From SVTX01 sp045638125 (GTDB lineage Bacteria; Bacillota; Clostridia; Oscillospirales; CAG-272): DNA of 14,978 nucleotides. The stretch lies in the NCBI GenBank assembly GCA_045638125.1, contig JAZUAS010000057.1, forward strand, positions 1 through 14,978, given 5' to 3'. The notes beneath the pieces are model-generated. The model was not told the DNA's origin. It searched no databases and was given only the letters and a program-made list of their open reading frames with translations. How positions within the stretch are numbered: the stretch's first letter is position 1; each line of letters opens with the position of its first letter. Both the position numbers and the translations under genes were made by a program. Below, piece by piece: positions 5,762 to 13,964 of the stretch.

Positions 5762-5807
5762 TTCAACGGCTATCTGCCGTCATTTCCTTGATGGCAATAG
5801 AATAATT
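5732..5807 (+). repeat. Short duplication spanning the foldase stop codon
   Basis: The 27 bases at 5737-5763, which contain the last codons and stop of the foldase gene, recur at 5781-5807 with 25 identical. AACGGC also recurs before both copies (5732-5737, 5765-5770), with about 11 extra bases in the second. It looks like a local tandem duplication of the gene's 3' end that has begun to drift. Confidence 0.75.
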
Positions 5808-5823
5808 ATTAAAGGAGCAGAGC

Positions 5824-6765
5824 ATGGGAAGGCGCGTAAGACTTAGAAGATATTCAAGACGAACCTCGTCGCAGGGACGAGCGTCGCGCATCGCGCTGAT
5901 AGTCGTGGCAATCGTTGCCTTTCTTGTGCTTTCGATCGTCGTGTCGGTGGCGGCGGGACTTGCTCTCGGGAATCTTGCCGAGGGGCATGACGCATCCGCA
6001 CCAACGCTTGATATTGGGCTTGAGGACTATTATTCGGGCAGTAAAAAGGTAAAAACGGTCAATGCTCACGAGTATTCGTGGGGTCTTGGCACGAGTTACT
6101 ATATGTCGATCGGTATAACCGATTTTTCGGTGTGCCTGCGCGACTCTGACGGATTTATTACATACCGTTCCGAGGTAGACGTTGCCCTCGGAGAGGCTGC
6201 AGGAATGGGAAGCCGAACGCTATCCGACGAGGTCGGTGCGATACATAGGAACGGGGGATATATCTGCTCGTATTTTTATTCCACCGCCTTTGATTTTGAG
6301 AACGAATATGAGAGAAATATCCGCAAAGCGTACGAAATTGCGCTTGTGAATGAAGCGGCTCGCGGCGGTGTTGACGAGATCCTCATAATCGGGCCCCAAC
6401 CGACGAAAGATAACATTGACGAGCTGGAGGCGTTTGTCAGCGAGCTTTCTTATGCCGCGGGGAAAAATGTCGCCGTTGGTGTTTTGGTGTCGTCGGATAA
6501 CGTGAAGCTGACAGAGAGTGGCGACTATACTGTTCCAAGACTTCGCGCAGTCTGTGATTTTTTGGCTCTTGATTTGAGAAATATGCCTGCCGATGCGGCG
6601 ACTAAAAAGCCGGGACAGGAGACGTCGGAGCTTTACGCATTTTTGGGTGATATGGAGTATTATATCAAAGCTTATTCTATGAGACTCGTGTTTACGCCCG
6701 AAAATTCGTCGCTTCTCACAAGCTCGATCGGATATGGAGCGACAAACGTTCAAATTGTTGAATAA
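5824..6765 (+). CDS. Membrane-anchored protein, possibly DUF4015-like glycosidase
   Basis: A 313-residue protein with a strongly basic N-terminus (GRRVRLRRYSRR, 2-13), one transmembrane segment (about 22-49) and an outside domain. I do not recognise it with certainty. Three segments recall the TIM-barrel DUF4015 putative glycoside hydrolase family: LRDSDGFITYRS (105-116), GGYICSYFYS (144-153) and AYEIALVNEAARGGVDEILI (169-188), like the DUF4015 region around an EAxxxGFDEI motif. The barrel would be completed by VAVGVLVSS, DFLALDLR and LVFTPEN. The catalytic residues of that family are not confirmed here. AAGGAG precedes the ATG with 7-base spacing. It is probably co-transcribed with the foldase upstream, pointing to a cell-surface role. 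Confidence 0.55.
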   Translation: MGRRVRLRRYSRRTSSQGRASRIALIVVAIVAFLVLSIVVSVAAGLALGNLAEGHDASAPTLDIGLEDYYSGSKKVKTVNAHEYSWGLGTSYYMSIGITDFSVCLRDSDGFITYRSEVDVALGEAAGMGSRTLSDEVGAIHRNGGYICSYFYSTAFDFENEYERNIRKAYEIALVNEAARGGVDEILIIGPQPTKDNIDELEAFVSELSYAAGKNVAVGVLVSSDNVKLTESGDYTVPRLRAVCDFLALDLRNMPADAATKKPGQETSELYAFLGDMEYYIKAYSMRLVFTPENSSLLTSSIGYGATNVQIVE

Positions 6766-6878
6766 TTGATACTAAATAAAAAATATTTTAAATTTTTTTG
6801 CCGAAAAAAAGTGATTTTGATTTTTTGTGCGTATATTAATATGTAGAGCATAACAAAACATTGAATTTTGACGCAACT

Positions 6879-6898
6879 TGCCGCTCATGTTTGCGGCA
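6879..6898 (+). terminator. Hairpin in the leader of the dgt-dnaG-rpoD operon
   Basis: TGCCGC (6879-6884) pairs with GCGGCA (6893-6898) around an 8-base loop, and GGTTTCGTTTTTC follows. It could end transcription from the gene at 5824 or attenuate the operon downstream. The T tract is interrupted. The rest of the 6766-6933 gap is AT-rich; a -10-like TATTAAT at 6834-6840 has no good -35. Confidence 0.45.
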
Positions 6899-6939
6899 GG
6901 TTTCGTTTTTCTAAAAAACGTCAGAAAGGAAGCATGAAT

Positions 6940-7965
6940 ATGAAATACAACTCGGAAAAGAATATGTGTGAAGTTTTTCTTGAAAGAGAAAAGGATACTC
7001 TGTCTCGCTATGCTTTCTTGACGGCTAACACAAAGGGAAGAGATTTCCCATATACTCCAAGCGCTATGAGAACAGAGTTCCAGAGAGATCGAGATAAGAT
7101 AATCCACTCCCAATCCTTCCGCCGTCTTATGAACAAGACCCAGGTCTTTTTGGCACCTGCGGGGGATCATTATCGAACAAGACTTACTCACACCCTTGAG
7201 GTGACGCAGATCGCGAGAATTATCGCCAGAGCGCTTCGTCTTAACGAGGACCTTACGGAAGCGGCGGCACTTGGTCACGACCTCGGACACACTCCCTTCG
7301 GTCATGCGGGTGAGAACGCACTCCAGATCTGCTATGACCCCGGATTTACTCATTACAAGCAGAGTCTCCGCGTGGTTGAAAAGCTTGAAAATAACGGAGA
7401 GGGCCTAAATCTTACTTGGGAAGTGAGAAACGCAATAGTAAATCATACAGGTAAATCTATGGCGGCAACTCTTGAGGGAGTTATCGTTAAATATGCCGAC
7501 AGAATAGCTTACATAAATCACGATATCGACGACGCTTGTCGTGCAGGAGTTCTTACGGAAGCAGATCTTCCAAAGGAAATAACCCAAATTCTTGGAAGCA
7601 GACACAGCGAACGCATTAATACTATGGTAAAGTCAATAGTTGAGGCAAGCTATGACCGTCCTTATATTACTATGAGCAGTGACGTTGGTAAGGCGACGAA
7701 TGATCTCAGAGATTTCCTTTTCCAAAACGTATATCTCAATCCCTTGGCAAAGAGCGAGGAGGCAAAAGCTCAAGAGTTGCTTATAAAGCTTTTCGAGTAT
7801 TATGTAAAGCATCCTCAAAAAATGCCCGCGACGTACCAAAAAAATATCGAGAGCGAGGGCGTTGAGCGTTGTGTTGCCGATTTCCTTGCGGGAATGACCG
7901 ACAGATACGCAATCGAGACATATACCGATCTTTTCGTTCCGAAGGTTTGGAGGGGAAGATCATGA
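6940..7965 (+). CDS. dGTPase-like HD-domain triphosphohydrolase
   Basis: A 341-residue HD-superfamily protein of the deoxyguanosine triphosphate triphosphohydrolase-like group, which cleaves dNTPs to nucleoside and triphosphate. The family opening FRTEFQRDRDKI is seen here as RTEFQRDRDKIIHSQSFRRL (44-63), followed by RTRLTHTLEV (79-88, H84), GHDLGHTPFGH (112-122, H113 and D114) and KYADRIAYINHDIDD (184-198, D187), giving the H...HD...D metal site. I chose ATG 6940, nine bases after AGGA (6927-6930); ATG 6934 in the same frame is only three bases away. The stop overlaps the dnaG start as ATGA. Placement ahead of dnaG and rpoD, common in Firmicutes, suggests coordination of dNTP pools with replication. 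The exact nucleotide substrate is not known. Confidence 0.92.
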   Translation: MKYNSEKNMCEVFLEREKDTLSRYAFLTANTKGRDFPYTPSAMRTEFQRDRDKIIHSQSFRRLMNKTQVFLAPAGDHYRTRLTHTLEVTQIARIIARALRLNEDLTEAAALGHDLGHTPFGHAGENALQICYDPGFTHYKQSLRVVEKLENNGEGLNLTWEVRNAIVNHTGKSMAATLEGVIVKYADRIAYINHDIDDACRAGVLTEADLPKEITQILGSRHSERINTMVKSIVEASYDRPYITMSSDVGKATNDLRDFLFQNVYLNPLAKSEEAKAQELLIKLFEYYVKHPQKMPATYQKNIESEGVERCVADFLAGMTDRYAIETYTDLFVPKVWRGRS

Positions 7966-9731
7966 TGATTTCAAGAGAAGTAATTGAGGAGATCCGATCG
8001 AGAAACGACATAGTCGAGCTGATAGGGTCTTACGTCAATCTTAAACGCGCAGGAGCGAATTTTAACGGACTCTGCCCGTATCATAGTGAAAGATCGCCGT
8101 CGTTTACCGTTTTTCCCGGAACGCAATCCTTCTATTGCTTCGGATGCGGCGCAGGCGGAGATGCTATTACTTTCGTTATGAAATCGGAAAATCTTGATTA
8201 TCCGTCAGCCGTGGAATTTCTCGCGAAGAGAGCGGGAATAACAATTACGGTGGACGATAAAGAGAAAGACGGCATTGGCAAAAAACGCATTTTGGAGATG
8301 AATCTTGCGGCGGCAAAGTATTTCAGAGCCTGTCTTTTTGACCAGAAGCTTGGTAAGACGGGGATGGAATATCTTGCAGGTAAAAGAGGTCTTTCGCCGG
8401 CAGTTATTAAGCATTTCGGACTCGGCTTTGCTCCCGAGAGCTTTGGCGCATTGACCGATTATATGCACAAGCAGGGATTTTCCGACGAGGAGCTGATCAC
8501 CGGATTTTTGTGCGGCAAGAGCCAAAAAACGGGAAGAGCATACGACTATTTCCGCAACAGGGTTATTTTCCCGATTATTAATACCTCGGGCGACGTTATC
8601 GCGTTTGGCGGACGAGTTATGGACGATTCCAAGCCCAAATATCTCAACTCCTCCGATACCCCCGGATTTAAAAAGAGCCGCAATCTCTTTGCACTTAATT
8701 TTGCAAAAAATCATTGCTCGGAGCGTCTTATTCTCTGTGAGGGATATATGGACGTTATCGCGCTTCACGCCGCAGGCTTTGAAAATGCCGTGGCAACTCT
8801 CGGAACGGCTCTCACGCAAGAGCAGGCGAGACTTATGGCGAAGCATACGAAGCAGGTCGTCATCTCCTACGACTCCGACGAAGCGGGTCAGGCGGCGACG
8901 AGAAAGGCGGTCAGAATGCTCTCCGAGGTAGGCCTTGACGTGCGAATTCTGCGCATGGAGGGTGCAAAGGACCCGGACGAATATATCAAAAAGTTCGGCG
9001 CCGACAATTTCAGACGTCTGCTTGACGCAAGCAGGACAGGCTTTGAATTTAAGCTTGAAACTACTCTGCAAAAGTATAATCTTGCCATCTCATCCGATAA
9101 GATAAAAGCATCGGGGGAGCTGTGCGAGTATATTTCGGAGGTCTGGAGCGAGGTCGAGAGGGACGTTTACGTCTCCGCCGTTTCCAAGAGATTGGGACTG
9201 CCCCTCGAGGGACTTAAAAACGACGTCGAGAGCTTGAGACGGAAAAAGATCAAGACGTATAACGCAAAGACGGCGCAGGAAGCGCGTCTGGGCGCTATGG
9301 GCGTTGGAGACAAGATAAATACCGACGGTATCAAGAACATAAAGGCAAAATCGGCAGAGGAAGCCGTTATCGGTCTTATGCTGCTTTACGACGAGTATCG
9401 AGACGGAGTGGCGTATGGCAAAATTTCGCTTACGAGTGAAGATTTCTTTTCGGATTTCCACAGACGCGTATTTGAGCGTGTCGTAGAGATGCAAAAAGAG
9501 GATAGATACGATTTTGCACTTCTCGGCGAGTGTTTCACACCCGACGAGATGGGAAGACTTCAAGGACTTGAGCAAAAGAGACGCGCGCTGACCGAAAACG
9601 GCAAGAGCGTTTTCCTCGGTTGCGTTGAAGCCTTGAAAAAAGAAAAGGGAATGTCAGCGGGAGACGACGGCGATTCCATAGACGCTATACGCAGATTGCT
9701 TGAAAGCAAGCGCGGATCAAATAAGCAGTAA
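7962..9731 (+). CDS. dnaG: DNA primase
   Basis: DnaG makes the RNA primers for the replication fork. The 589 residues have all three parts: the CHC2 zinc finger (C38, H41, C59, C62; CPYH and CFGC), the central RNA polymerase core with the toprim fold (LILCEGYMDV about 270-279 and the acidic VVISYDSDEAG further on), and a C-terminal helicase-binding region that includes EEAVIGLMLLY. Translation starts at ATG 7962, 6-8 bases after GGAGGGG (7949-7955), overlapping the stop of the upstream gene by 4 bases; ATG 7965 is an alternative. rpoD follows after 21 bases. The gene sits in the standard operon with the primary sigma factor and looks intact. Confidence 0.97.
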   Translation: MMISREVIEEIRSRNDIVELIGSYVNLKRAGANFNGLCPYHSERSPSFTVFPGTQSFYCFGCGAGGDAITFVMKSENLDYPSAVEFLAKRAGITITVDDKEKDGIGKKRILEMNLAAAKYFRACLFDQKLGKTGMEYLAGKRGLSPAVIKHFGLGFAPESFGALTDYMHKQGFSDEELITGFLCGKSQKTGRAYDYFRNRVIFPIINTSGDVIAFGGRVMDDSKPKYLNSSDTPGFKKSRNLFALNFAKNHCSERLILCEGYMDVIALHAAGFENAVATLGTALTQEQARLMAKHTKQVVISYDSDEAGQAATRKAVRMLSEVGLDVRILRMEGAKDPDEYIKKFGADNFRRLLDASRTGFEFKLETTLQKYNLAISSDKIKASGELCEYISEVWSEVERDVYVSAVSKRLGLPLEGLKNDVESLRRKKIKTYNAKTAQEARLGAMGVGDKINTDGIKNIKAKSAEEAVIGLMLLYDEYRDGVAYGKISLTSEDFFSDFHRRVFERVVEMQKEDRYDFALLGECFTPDEMGRLQGLEQKRRALTENGKSVFLGCVEALKKEKGMSAGDDGDSIDAIRRLLESKRGSNKQ

Positions 9732-9752
9732 TTATTGAAAGGAAGTTTAAAT

Positions 9753-10886
9753 ATGAAGGAAGAAGTTTTGAATGAAGCAGTACTTACAGAAGCTGCTGAT
9801 GAAAACGAGTCTAAAAAGGTTGAAGACCTTATAGAAAAAAGCAAAAAGAGCGGTCTTTCCGAGGAGGATTTCGACCAGGCTCTTGAGGAAATGAATTTTG
9901 ACGTTGACGAGCTTGATAAGCTCTATGAAGCACTTGAGGATAGCGGCGTTTCGCTTCCCGGTACTCTTTCCAACGCCGAGCTTGAGGAGATAGAAAAAGA
10001 GGTCTCCAAGTTCGAGAGCAGTGCAAATATGGAGAAGATCCTTGAGCAGGAAGGACTTTCCATCGATGACCCTGTTCGTCAGTACCTTAAGGAGATAGGA
10101 CGCATCCCGCTGCTCGACTCCGAGGGAGAAAAAGAGCTTGCTGAAAAGATGCTTAACGGTGACGAGGACGCAAAGATCCGTCTTGTTGAGTCAAACCTCC
10201 GTCTCGTTGTAAGTATCGCAAAGAAATATCTCGGACGCGGAATGTATTTCCTTGACCTTATTCAGGAAGGAAATCTGGGTCTGATGAAGGCAGTTGAGAA
10301 GTTCGACTACACCAAGGGATATAAGTTCTCCACTTATGCTACCTGGTGGATCCGTCAGGCTATCACCAGAGCTATTGCGGATCAGGCAAGAACCATTCGT
10401 ATCCCCGTTCACATGGTCGAGACCATTCACAAGGTAACAAAGTATTCTCGCCAGATGCTCCAGGAGCTTGGACGTGAGCCCACCGCCGAGGAGATCGGTG
10501 ACAAGATCGGTATGAGCGCCGACAAGGTTCGCGAGATCCTTAAGATCTCCCAGGACCCCGTTTCGCTTGAAACTCCTATCGGCGAGGAAGAGGACAGCCA
10601 CCTTGGCGATTTCATTCCTGATGACGATACCCCCGCTCCCGCAGATGCGGCGGCATCTACAATTCTCCGTGAGGTCATTGAAAGAGAGCTTCACACCCTT
10701 ACCCCCAGAGAGGAGCACGTTATCAAGCTTCGTTTCGGTCTTTATGACGGAAGAACCAGAACTCTTGAGGAGGTCGGTAAGGAATTCGACATTACCAGAG
10801 AGCGTATACGTCAGATCGAGGCAAAGGCGCTCAGAAAGCTTCGTCACCCCAGCCGTGCAAGACATCTCAGAGGATTTCTTGATTGA
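9753..10886 (+). CDS. rpoD: Primary sigma factor RpoD (SigA)
   Basis: The housekeeping sigma factor, which directs RNA polymerase to TTGACA/TATAAT promoters. Its 377 residues are of Firmicutes SigA size, without the large insert found in proteobacterial sigma-70. Region 1.1 is about 20-95, region 1.2 starts at DPVRQYLKEIGRIPLL (106-121), region 2 runs about 145-222 with NLRLVVSIAKKY, DLIQEGNLGLMKAVEKFD, YKFSTYATWWIRQAI and the -10-reading part, region 3 about 223-300, and region 4 at 305-377 ends in TLEEVGKEFDITRERIRQIE and ALRKLRHPSR. Translation starts at ATG 9753 after AAAGGAAG. It is the last gene of the operon; the promoters found elsewhere in the window fit its specificity. Only AT-rich sequence and no clear terminator follows. 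Confidence 0.98.
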   Translation: MKEEVLNEAVLTEAADENESKKVEDLIEKSKKSGLSEEDFDQALEEMNFDVDELDKLYEALEDSGVSLPGTLSNAELEEIEKEVSKFESSANMEKILEQEGLSIDDPVRQYLKEIGRIPLLDSEGEKELAEKMLNGDEDAKIRLVESNLRLVVSIAKKYLGRGMYFLDLIQEGNLGLMKAVEKFDYTKGYKFSTYATWWIRQAITRAIADQARTIRIPVHMVETIHKVTKYSRQMLQELGREPTAEEIGDKIGMSADKVREILKISQDPVSLETPIGEEEDSHLGDFIPDDDTPAPADAAASTILREVIERELHTLTPREEHVIKLRFGLYDGRTRTLEEVGKEFDITRERIRQIEAKALRKLRHPSRARHLRGFLD

Positions 10887-10924
10887 GAATTTGTAAATAA
10901 TAATTATTATTAATAAATAATTAC

Positions 10925-10953
10925 TTGACAAAATCGGTAATTTGTAGTAAAAT
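10925..10953 (+). promoter_or_regulatory. Promoter of the binding-protein gene
   Basis: TTGACA (10925-10930), a 17-base spacer and TAAAAT (10948-10953) form a strong promoter. The predicted start is near 10960, giving a leader of about 100 bases. The gene is therefore transcribed independently of rpoD. Confidence 0.88.
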
Positions 10954-10959
10954 ATAGTT

Positions 10960-11053
10960 TAGCATTTGTTCCGCTCATTTCCGGTGGAGCAACGAATATC
11001 CTCACTTGTTGAGGAAACGGAAACTTTGTGTCGCGTAGGCGGCGGAAATGGAG
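10960..11053 (+). promoter_or_regulatory. Structured leader that could mask the ribosome binding site
   Basis: A 9-bp stem (10966-10974 with 10984-10992) carries the loop TCATTTCCG, and a second hairpin is TCCTCA-CTTGT-TGAGGA (10999-11015). CTCATTTCCG (10974-10983) is complementary, with one bulged G, to CGGAAATGGAG (11043-11053), which holds the Shine-Dalgarno sequence. A competing CGGAAA lies at 11018-11023. This allows two exclusive states, like a riboswitch or thermosensor. It matches no class I can name from sequence. Confidence 0.45.
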
Positions 11054-11060
11054 ATTTAAC

Positions 11061-13184
11061 ATGAAAAAAAGATTGTTTTGCCTGTTTTTGGGCTTGATCC
11101 TTGTATTGCCTATGATCCTTACGGCGTGCTCGGATGGAGAAGATGACGGGGCGGACGTAAGTGAGGATCTTGGTGCACAGACCATAACCATGCGTATGGT
11201 TACCGAAAAAAAGGTCTTTAACACAGACGAGGAGCTTGCCGAGTTCTTAGAGAACGAGTGCGGCGGCAACGAGAATGATCCTAAATACATCGAGGCGAAG
11301 GACGTTAAGGCTGCATACGACAGAGTAGAGTATGAGTTTTCAAAGATAACCAAGTCCAAGTACAAGATAAACGTTGATTTCATTTTCTATACAGAGGACG
11401 AGTACTTTGAAGAGGTCGAAAAGACCATGGACGAGTTTGCTCTTGAAACGATCAAGTCCGAAAAGGCGAGAAGAGCGCTCATGAAGTACATAAGCGACTA
11501 TCAGGCTGCGTTCCCCGAGTCCGATTATCCTCTCAAGAGACTTGGTATGGAGTTCTTGAAGTACTACCCCGAGTGCGAGCCTTATATCGATCTCGACACT
11601 ATCTTTGAGGAAGAAGACGACAATAAGAAGAAAGACAACGTTGAGGAGCAGTACAAGGAAAACGATTTCGGTATTCAGGAGCTTGTTTATCCCGAAACGC
11701 TTCCCGGACAGCTCGACATCATCTACGTTTCCGGACTTGATATGTATAACACGTACATTGAAAAAGAATGGATCATTCCTCTTGACGAACACCTCAGCAC
11801 GACGGGTAAAAAGCTTAACGACTATATTCCCGCAGCGCTTCTTAACGGTGTAAAGAGCAACGGCTCTACCTACGCTATCCCCAACAACGTTCAGATGGGC
11901 GAGTATACCTATATGATGGTAGATAAGGCGCTGTTTGATAAGTATTACTACGATTACAACGACGTTGAGAGCGTGCTTGACCTCGGCGATTTCCTTGAGG
12001 ACGTCAGTGATTTTGAGGAGGGAGTGCTTCCTCTCGACGCTACGTTCAAGGATTGCATCGATCAGTTCGTATGGTATTGGAACATTGACTGGGAAGCTAA
12101 GCAGGACGAGGATGGAAAAGAATGGTTTGATTACTCGATAGGTAAGAACAATCAGTTTTCTATCATAGGCGCTCTTTACGGAGACCCCAAGACCGCGGGA
12201 CGCGGACAGATAGAGCTTGGCTTTAATAACCTTTTCGCAAATAAGGAATACACCGACATCTACCTTCGTCTGAAGGAGTATGAGTTCAATAACTACTATA
12301 AGACCGAGGCTGACACTCGCAATAATGCCGCAGTATCCTTTGTAAACGGTGATTACTCCGTCAAAAAGGCTGCCGACAGCAACGATGGCGTATATACCGA
12401 CGAAAACGGTAAGCAGTATTACGCGTATGTTGTAAAGTATCCCGAGGCAGACGAGGAAGCGATCTACGGCAATATGTACGCAGTATCGGCAAACTCTCAG
12501 CACATAATGGCTTGTATGGAGGTAATTACTCTCATCAACACAAATGCTGAAGCGCGTAACATTCTTCAGTACGGTGTAGAGGGAACAGACTACCACATCG
12601 ACGAGGACACCGGTATTCTTAGAAGAACCAAGACACTTTACCGTATGGATATCGAAAAGACCGGTAACTGCTTCATCGCTCACCCTGAGGAGGGACTTCC
12701 CAAGGATTATTGGGAAAACGCAAAGAACCAGAACAACGACGCTCTGATAAATCCTCTCCTTGGATTTGACTTTGATCAGGTTCTCAACAGTGTCAACTCC
12801 GCGGAATACAAGAAGCTTGACAACGATCTGCTTGACTATGCGGGTCTTGATACCGATCCCGTTCTTGCAAAGTATCCCTACGGAACGAGTATGTCCGCTC
12901 AGGTGCTTGCGAAGCTCGACGCTTGCCAAACCTACGAGGAGCTTGTCGCTCTCGTTGCTAACGTTGGCGCGGACCTCCAGAAGAACGACGGAAAGCCCTT
13001 CATGACCATCATGGGAGCGACTAAGCCCGTAACCGAGTCCTTCGTTTTGAATATCGCCAAGATCATTAACAAGAATTACAGTCCTTCGGATGACGAGGGC
13101 GCTAACCAGACCGAGGATCCCGGCGAGTCGCCTTACAGTGTTTATTATGAGTGGATGGCTTCTAACGGATACCTTCCTTCATAA
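11061..13184 (+). CDS. Lipoprotein like ABC sugar-binding proteins
   Basis: A 707-residue extracellular lipoprotein. The signal MKKRLFCLFLGLILVLPMIL is followed by the lipobox LTAC (C23), so it would be lipidated and held on the outer face of the membrane. The segment LPGQLDIIYVSGLDMYNTYI with WIIPLDEHL (about 214-245), then TYAIPNNVQ (270-278) and EYTYMMVDKALFDKYY, resembles the family of sugar or oligosaccharide-binding proteins, as does YGNMYAVSANSQHIMACMEV further on. It is longer than the usual 430-550 residues, mostly because of an acidic, lysine-rich insertion at about 110-210. No permease or ATPase gene is adjacent, so it must share a transporter encoded elsewhere or have another role. 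Translation starts at ATG 11061 after GGAG (11050-11053); a frame extending upstream to 11028 has no ribosome site. A strong hairpin follows. Confidence 0.8.
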   Translation: MKKRLFCLFLGLILVLPMILTACSDGEDDGADVSEDLGAQTITMRMVTEKKVFNTDEELAEFLENECGGNENDPKYIEAKDVKAAYDRVEYEFSKITKSKYKINVDFIFYTEDEYFEEVEKTMDEFALETIKSEKARRALMKYISDYQAAFPESDYPLKRLGMEFLKYYPECEPYIDLDTIFEEEDDNKKKDNVEEQYKENDFGIQELVYPETLPGQLDIIYVSGLDMYNTYIEKEWIIPLDEHLSTTGKKLNDYIPAALLNGVKSNGSTYAIPNNVQMGEYTYMMVDKALFDKYYYDYNDVESVLDLGDFLEDVSDFEEGVLPLDATFKDCIDQFVWYWNIDWEAKQDEDGKEWFDYSIGKNNQFSIIGALYGDPKTAGRGQIELGFNNLFANKEYTDIYLRLKEYEFNNYYKTEADTRNNAAVSFVNGDYSVKKAADSNDGVYTDENGKQYYAYVVKYPEADEEAIYGNMYAVSANSQHIMACMEVITLINTNAEARNILQYGVEGTDYHIDEDTGILRRTKTLYRMDIEKTGNCFIAHPEEGLPKDYWENAKNQNNDALINPLLGFDFDQVLNSVNSAEYKKLDNDLLDYAGLDTDPVLAKYPYGTSMSAQVLAKLDACQTYEELVALVANVGADLQKNDGKPFMTIMGATKPVTESFVLNIAKIINKNYSPSDDEGANQTEDPGESPYSVYYEWMASNGYLPS

Positions 13185-13205
13185 GATAAATAATTAAATA
13201 AAATG

Positions 13206-13245
13206 ATCGCCTCTGCCGAATCGGTTCGGCGGAGGCGATTTGATT
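13206..13245 (+). terminator. Terminator after the binding-protein gene
   Basis: ATCGCCTCTGCCGAA (13206-13220) pairs with 13225-13239 around TCGG, a 15-bp stem with one T-G pair, followed by TTGATT. It lies 21 bases after the stop codon. The following gene's ribosome binding site starts directly after it. Confidence 0.85.
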
Positions 13246-13257
13246 GAGGACGGAAAA

Positions 13258-13896
13258 GTGAAATATACACATTTGTTTTGGGATTTTAATGGCACGATAT
13301 TTGCCGATATGCAAGCGGGCTTGGATAGCACCAACGAAATGCTCCGAGACCGAGGCTTGAGTGAAATAGCAGGGCTTGACAGGTACAGAGAGCTCTTTGA
13401 TTTTCCCATAAAGGATTATTATCTTAAGATTGGGTTTGATTTTGACAAAGAGCCGTACGAGGTTTTAGCGCCAATTTGGGTAGATATATATAATGAAAGA
13501 AGCAAGGGTGCCACGCTGGTTCACGGTGTCAAAGAAGCACTGGAGCGAGTTAAGTCTTTGGGAGTAGCCCAAGTGGTGTTTTCGGCTACCGAAAAAAACA
13601 TGCTTATAAGACAGCTCTCTGAGCTTGAGGTTTTAGAATATTTTGACGAAATAATAGGTCTTGACAATATTCATGCCGAAAGCAAGCTTCATCTTGCGAA
13701 AAGATGGAGAGAAGAGCATCCCGATGCAAGGATACTCTACGTTGGCGATACTCTTCACGATGCCGAAAACGCAAAAATTCTTGGAGCCGACTGTCTGCTT
13801 TTCACCGGCGGACATCAATCAAAGAAGCGTCTTGCCTCCACCGGTTGCCCTATGATAGATAACATTGAGGATGTTTTTGAATATATTGATATATAA
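13258..13896 (+). CDS. HAD-family hydrolase (phosphatase-like)
   Basis: A 212-residue haloacid-dehalogenase-fold protein, similar in layout to phosphoglycolate phosphatases. Motif I is DFNGT (D9 nucleophile), with N11 instead of the usual second aspartate, as in the known DWNGT subgroup. A helical cap domain covers about 15-85. Motif II is FSAT (S109), motif III K143 in ESKLHLAKRW, and motif IV VGDTLHDAENA (D164 and D168). The substrate is unknown. The start is a GTG at 13258, 7 bases after GAGGA; a TTG at 13240 in the same frame overlaps the preceding hairpin. No promoter is seen between the terminator and the gene, so expression may depend on read-through. A GC-rich hairpin follows at 13904. 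Confidence 0.9.
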   Translation: MKYTHLFWDFNGTIFADMQAGLDSTNEMLRDRGLSEIAGLDRYRELFDFPIKDYYLKIGFDFDKEPYEVLAPIWVDIYNERSKGATLVHGVKEALERVKSLGVAQVVFSATEKNMLIRQLSELEVLEYFDEIIGLDNIHAESKLHLAKRWREEHPDARILYVGDTLHDAENAKILGADCLLFTGGHQSKKRLASTGCPMIDNIEDVFEYIDI

Positions 13897-13903
13897 AGTA
13901 ATG

Positions 13904-13940
13904 GCGGCGCGTCAAAAAGACGCGCCGCATTGATTTTTTC
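13904..13940 (+). terminator. Terminator after the HAD gene
   Basis: GCGGCGCGTC (13904-13913) pairs perfectly with GACGCGCCGC (13919-13928) around AAAAA, followed by ATTGATTTTTTC. It may also serve the minus-strand ribbon-helix-helix gene, which ends at 13965, though the T tract on that side is poor. Confidence 0.88.
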
Positions 13941-13964
13941 AAAATCTATTTTTGGGGGTGCTGC

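Noticed and set aside
8205..9071. Minus-strand frame inside dnaG
   Set aside because: It is a shadow of the primase coding sequence, without start signal or family similarity.
10896..10911. Perfect 16-base AT palindrome (AATAATAATTATTATT) after rpoD
   Set aside because: It has no GC pairs and no T tract after a stable stem, so it is unlikely to terminate rpoD. It is more likely chance in AT-rich spacer, though it lies near the downstream promoter.
11340..12929. Very long open frame on the minus strand opposite the binding-protein gene
   Set aside because: It is antisense to a clear lipoprotein gene with signal peptide, promoter and ribosome site, has no own ribosome site, and its protein resembles no family.
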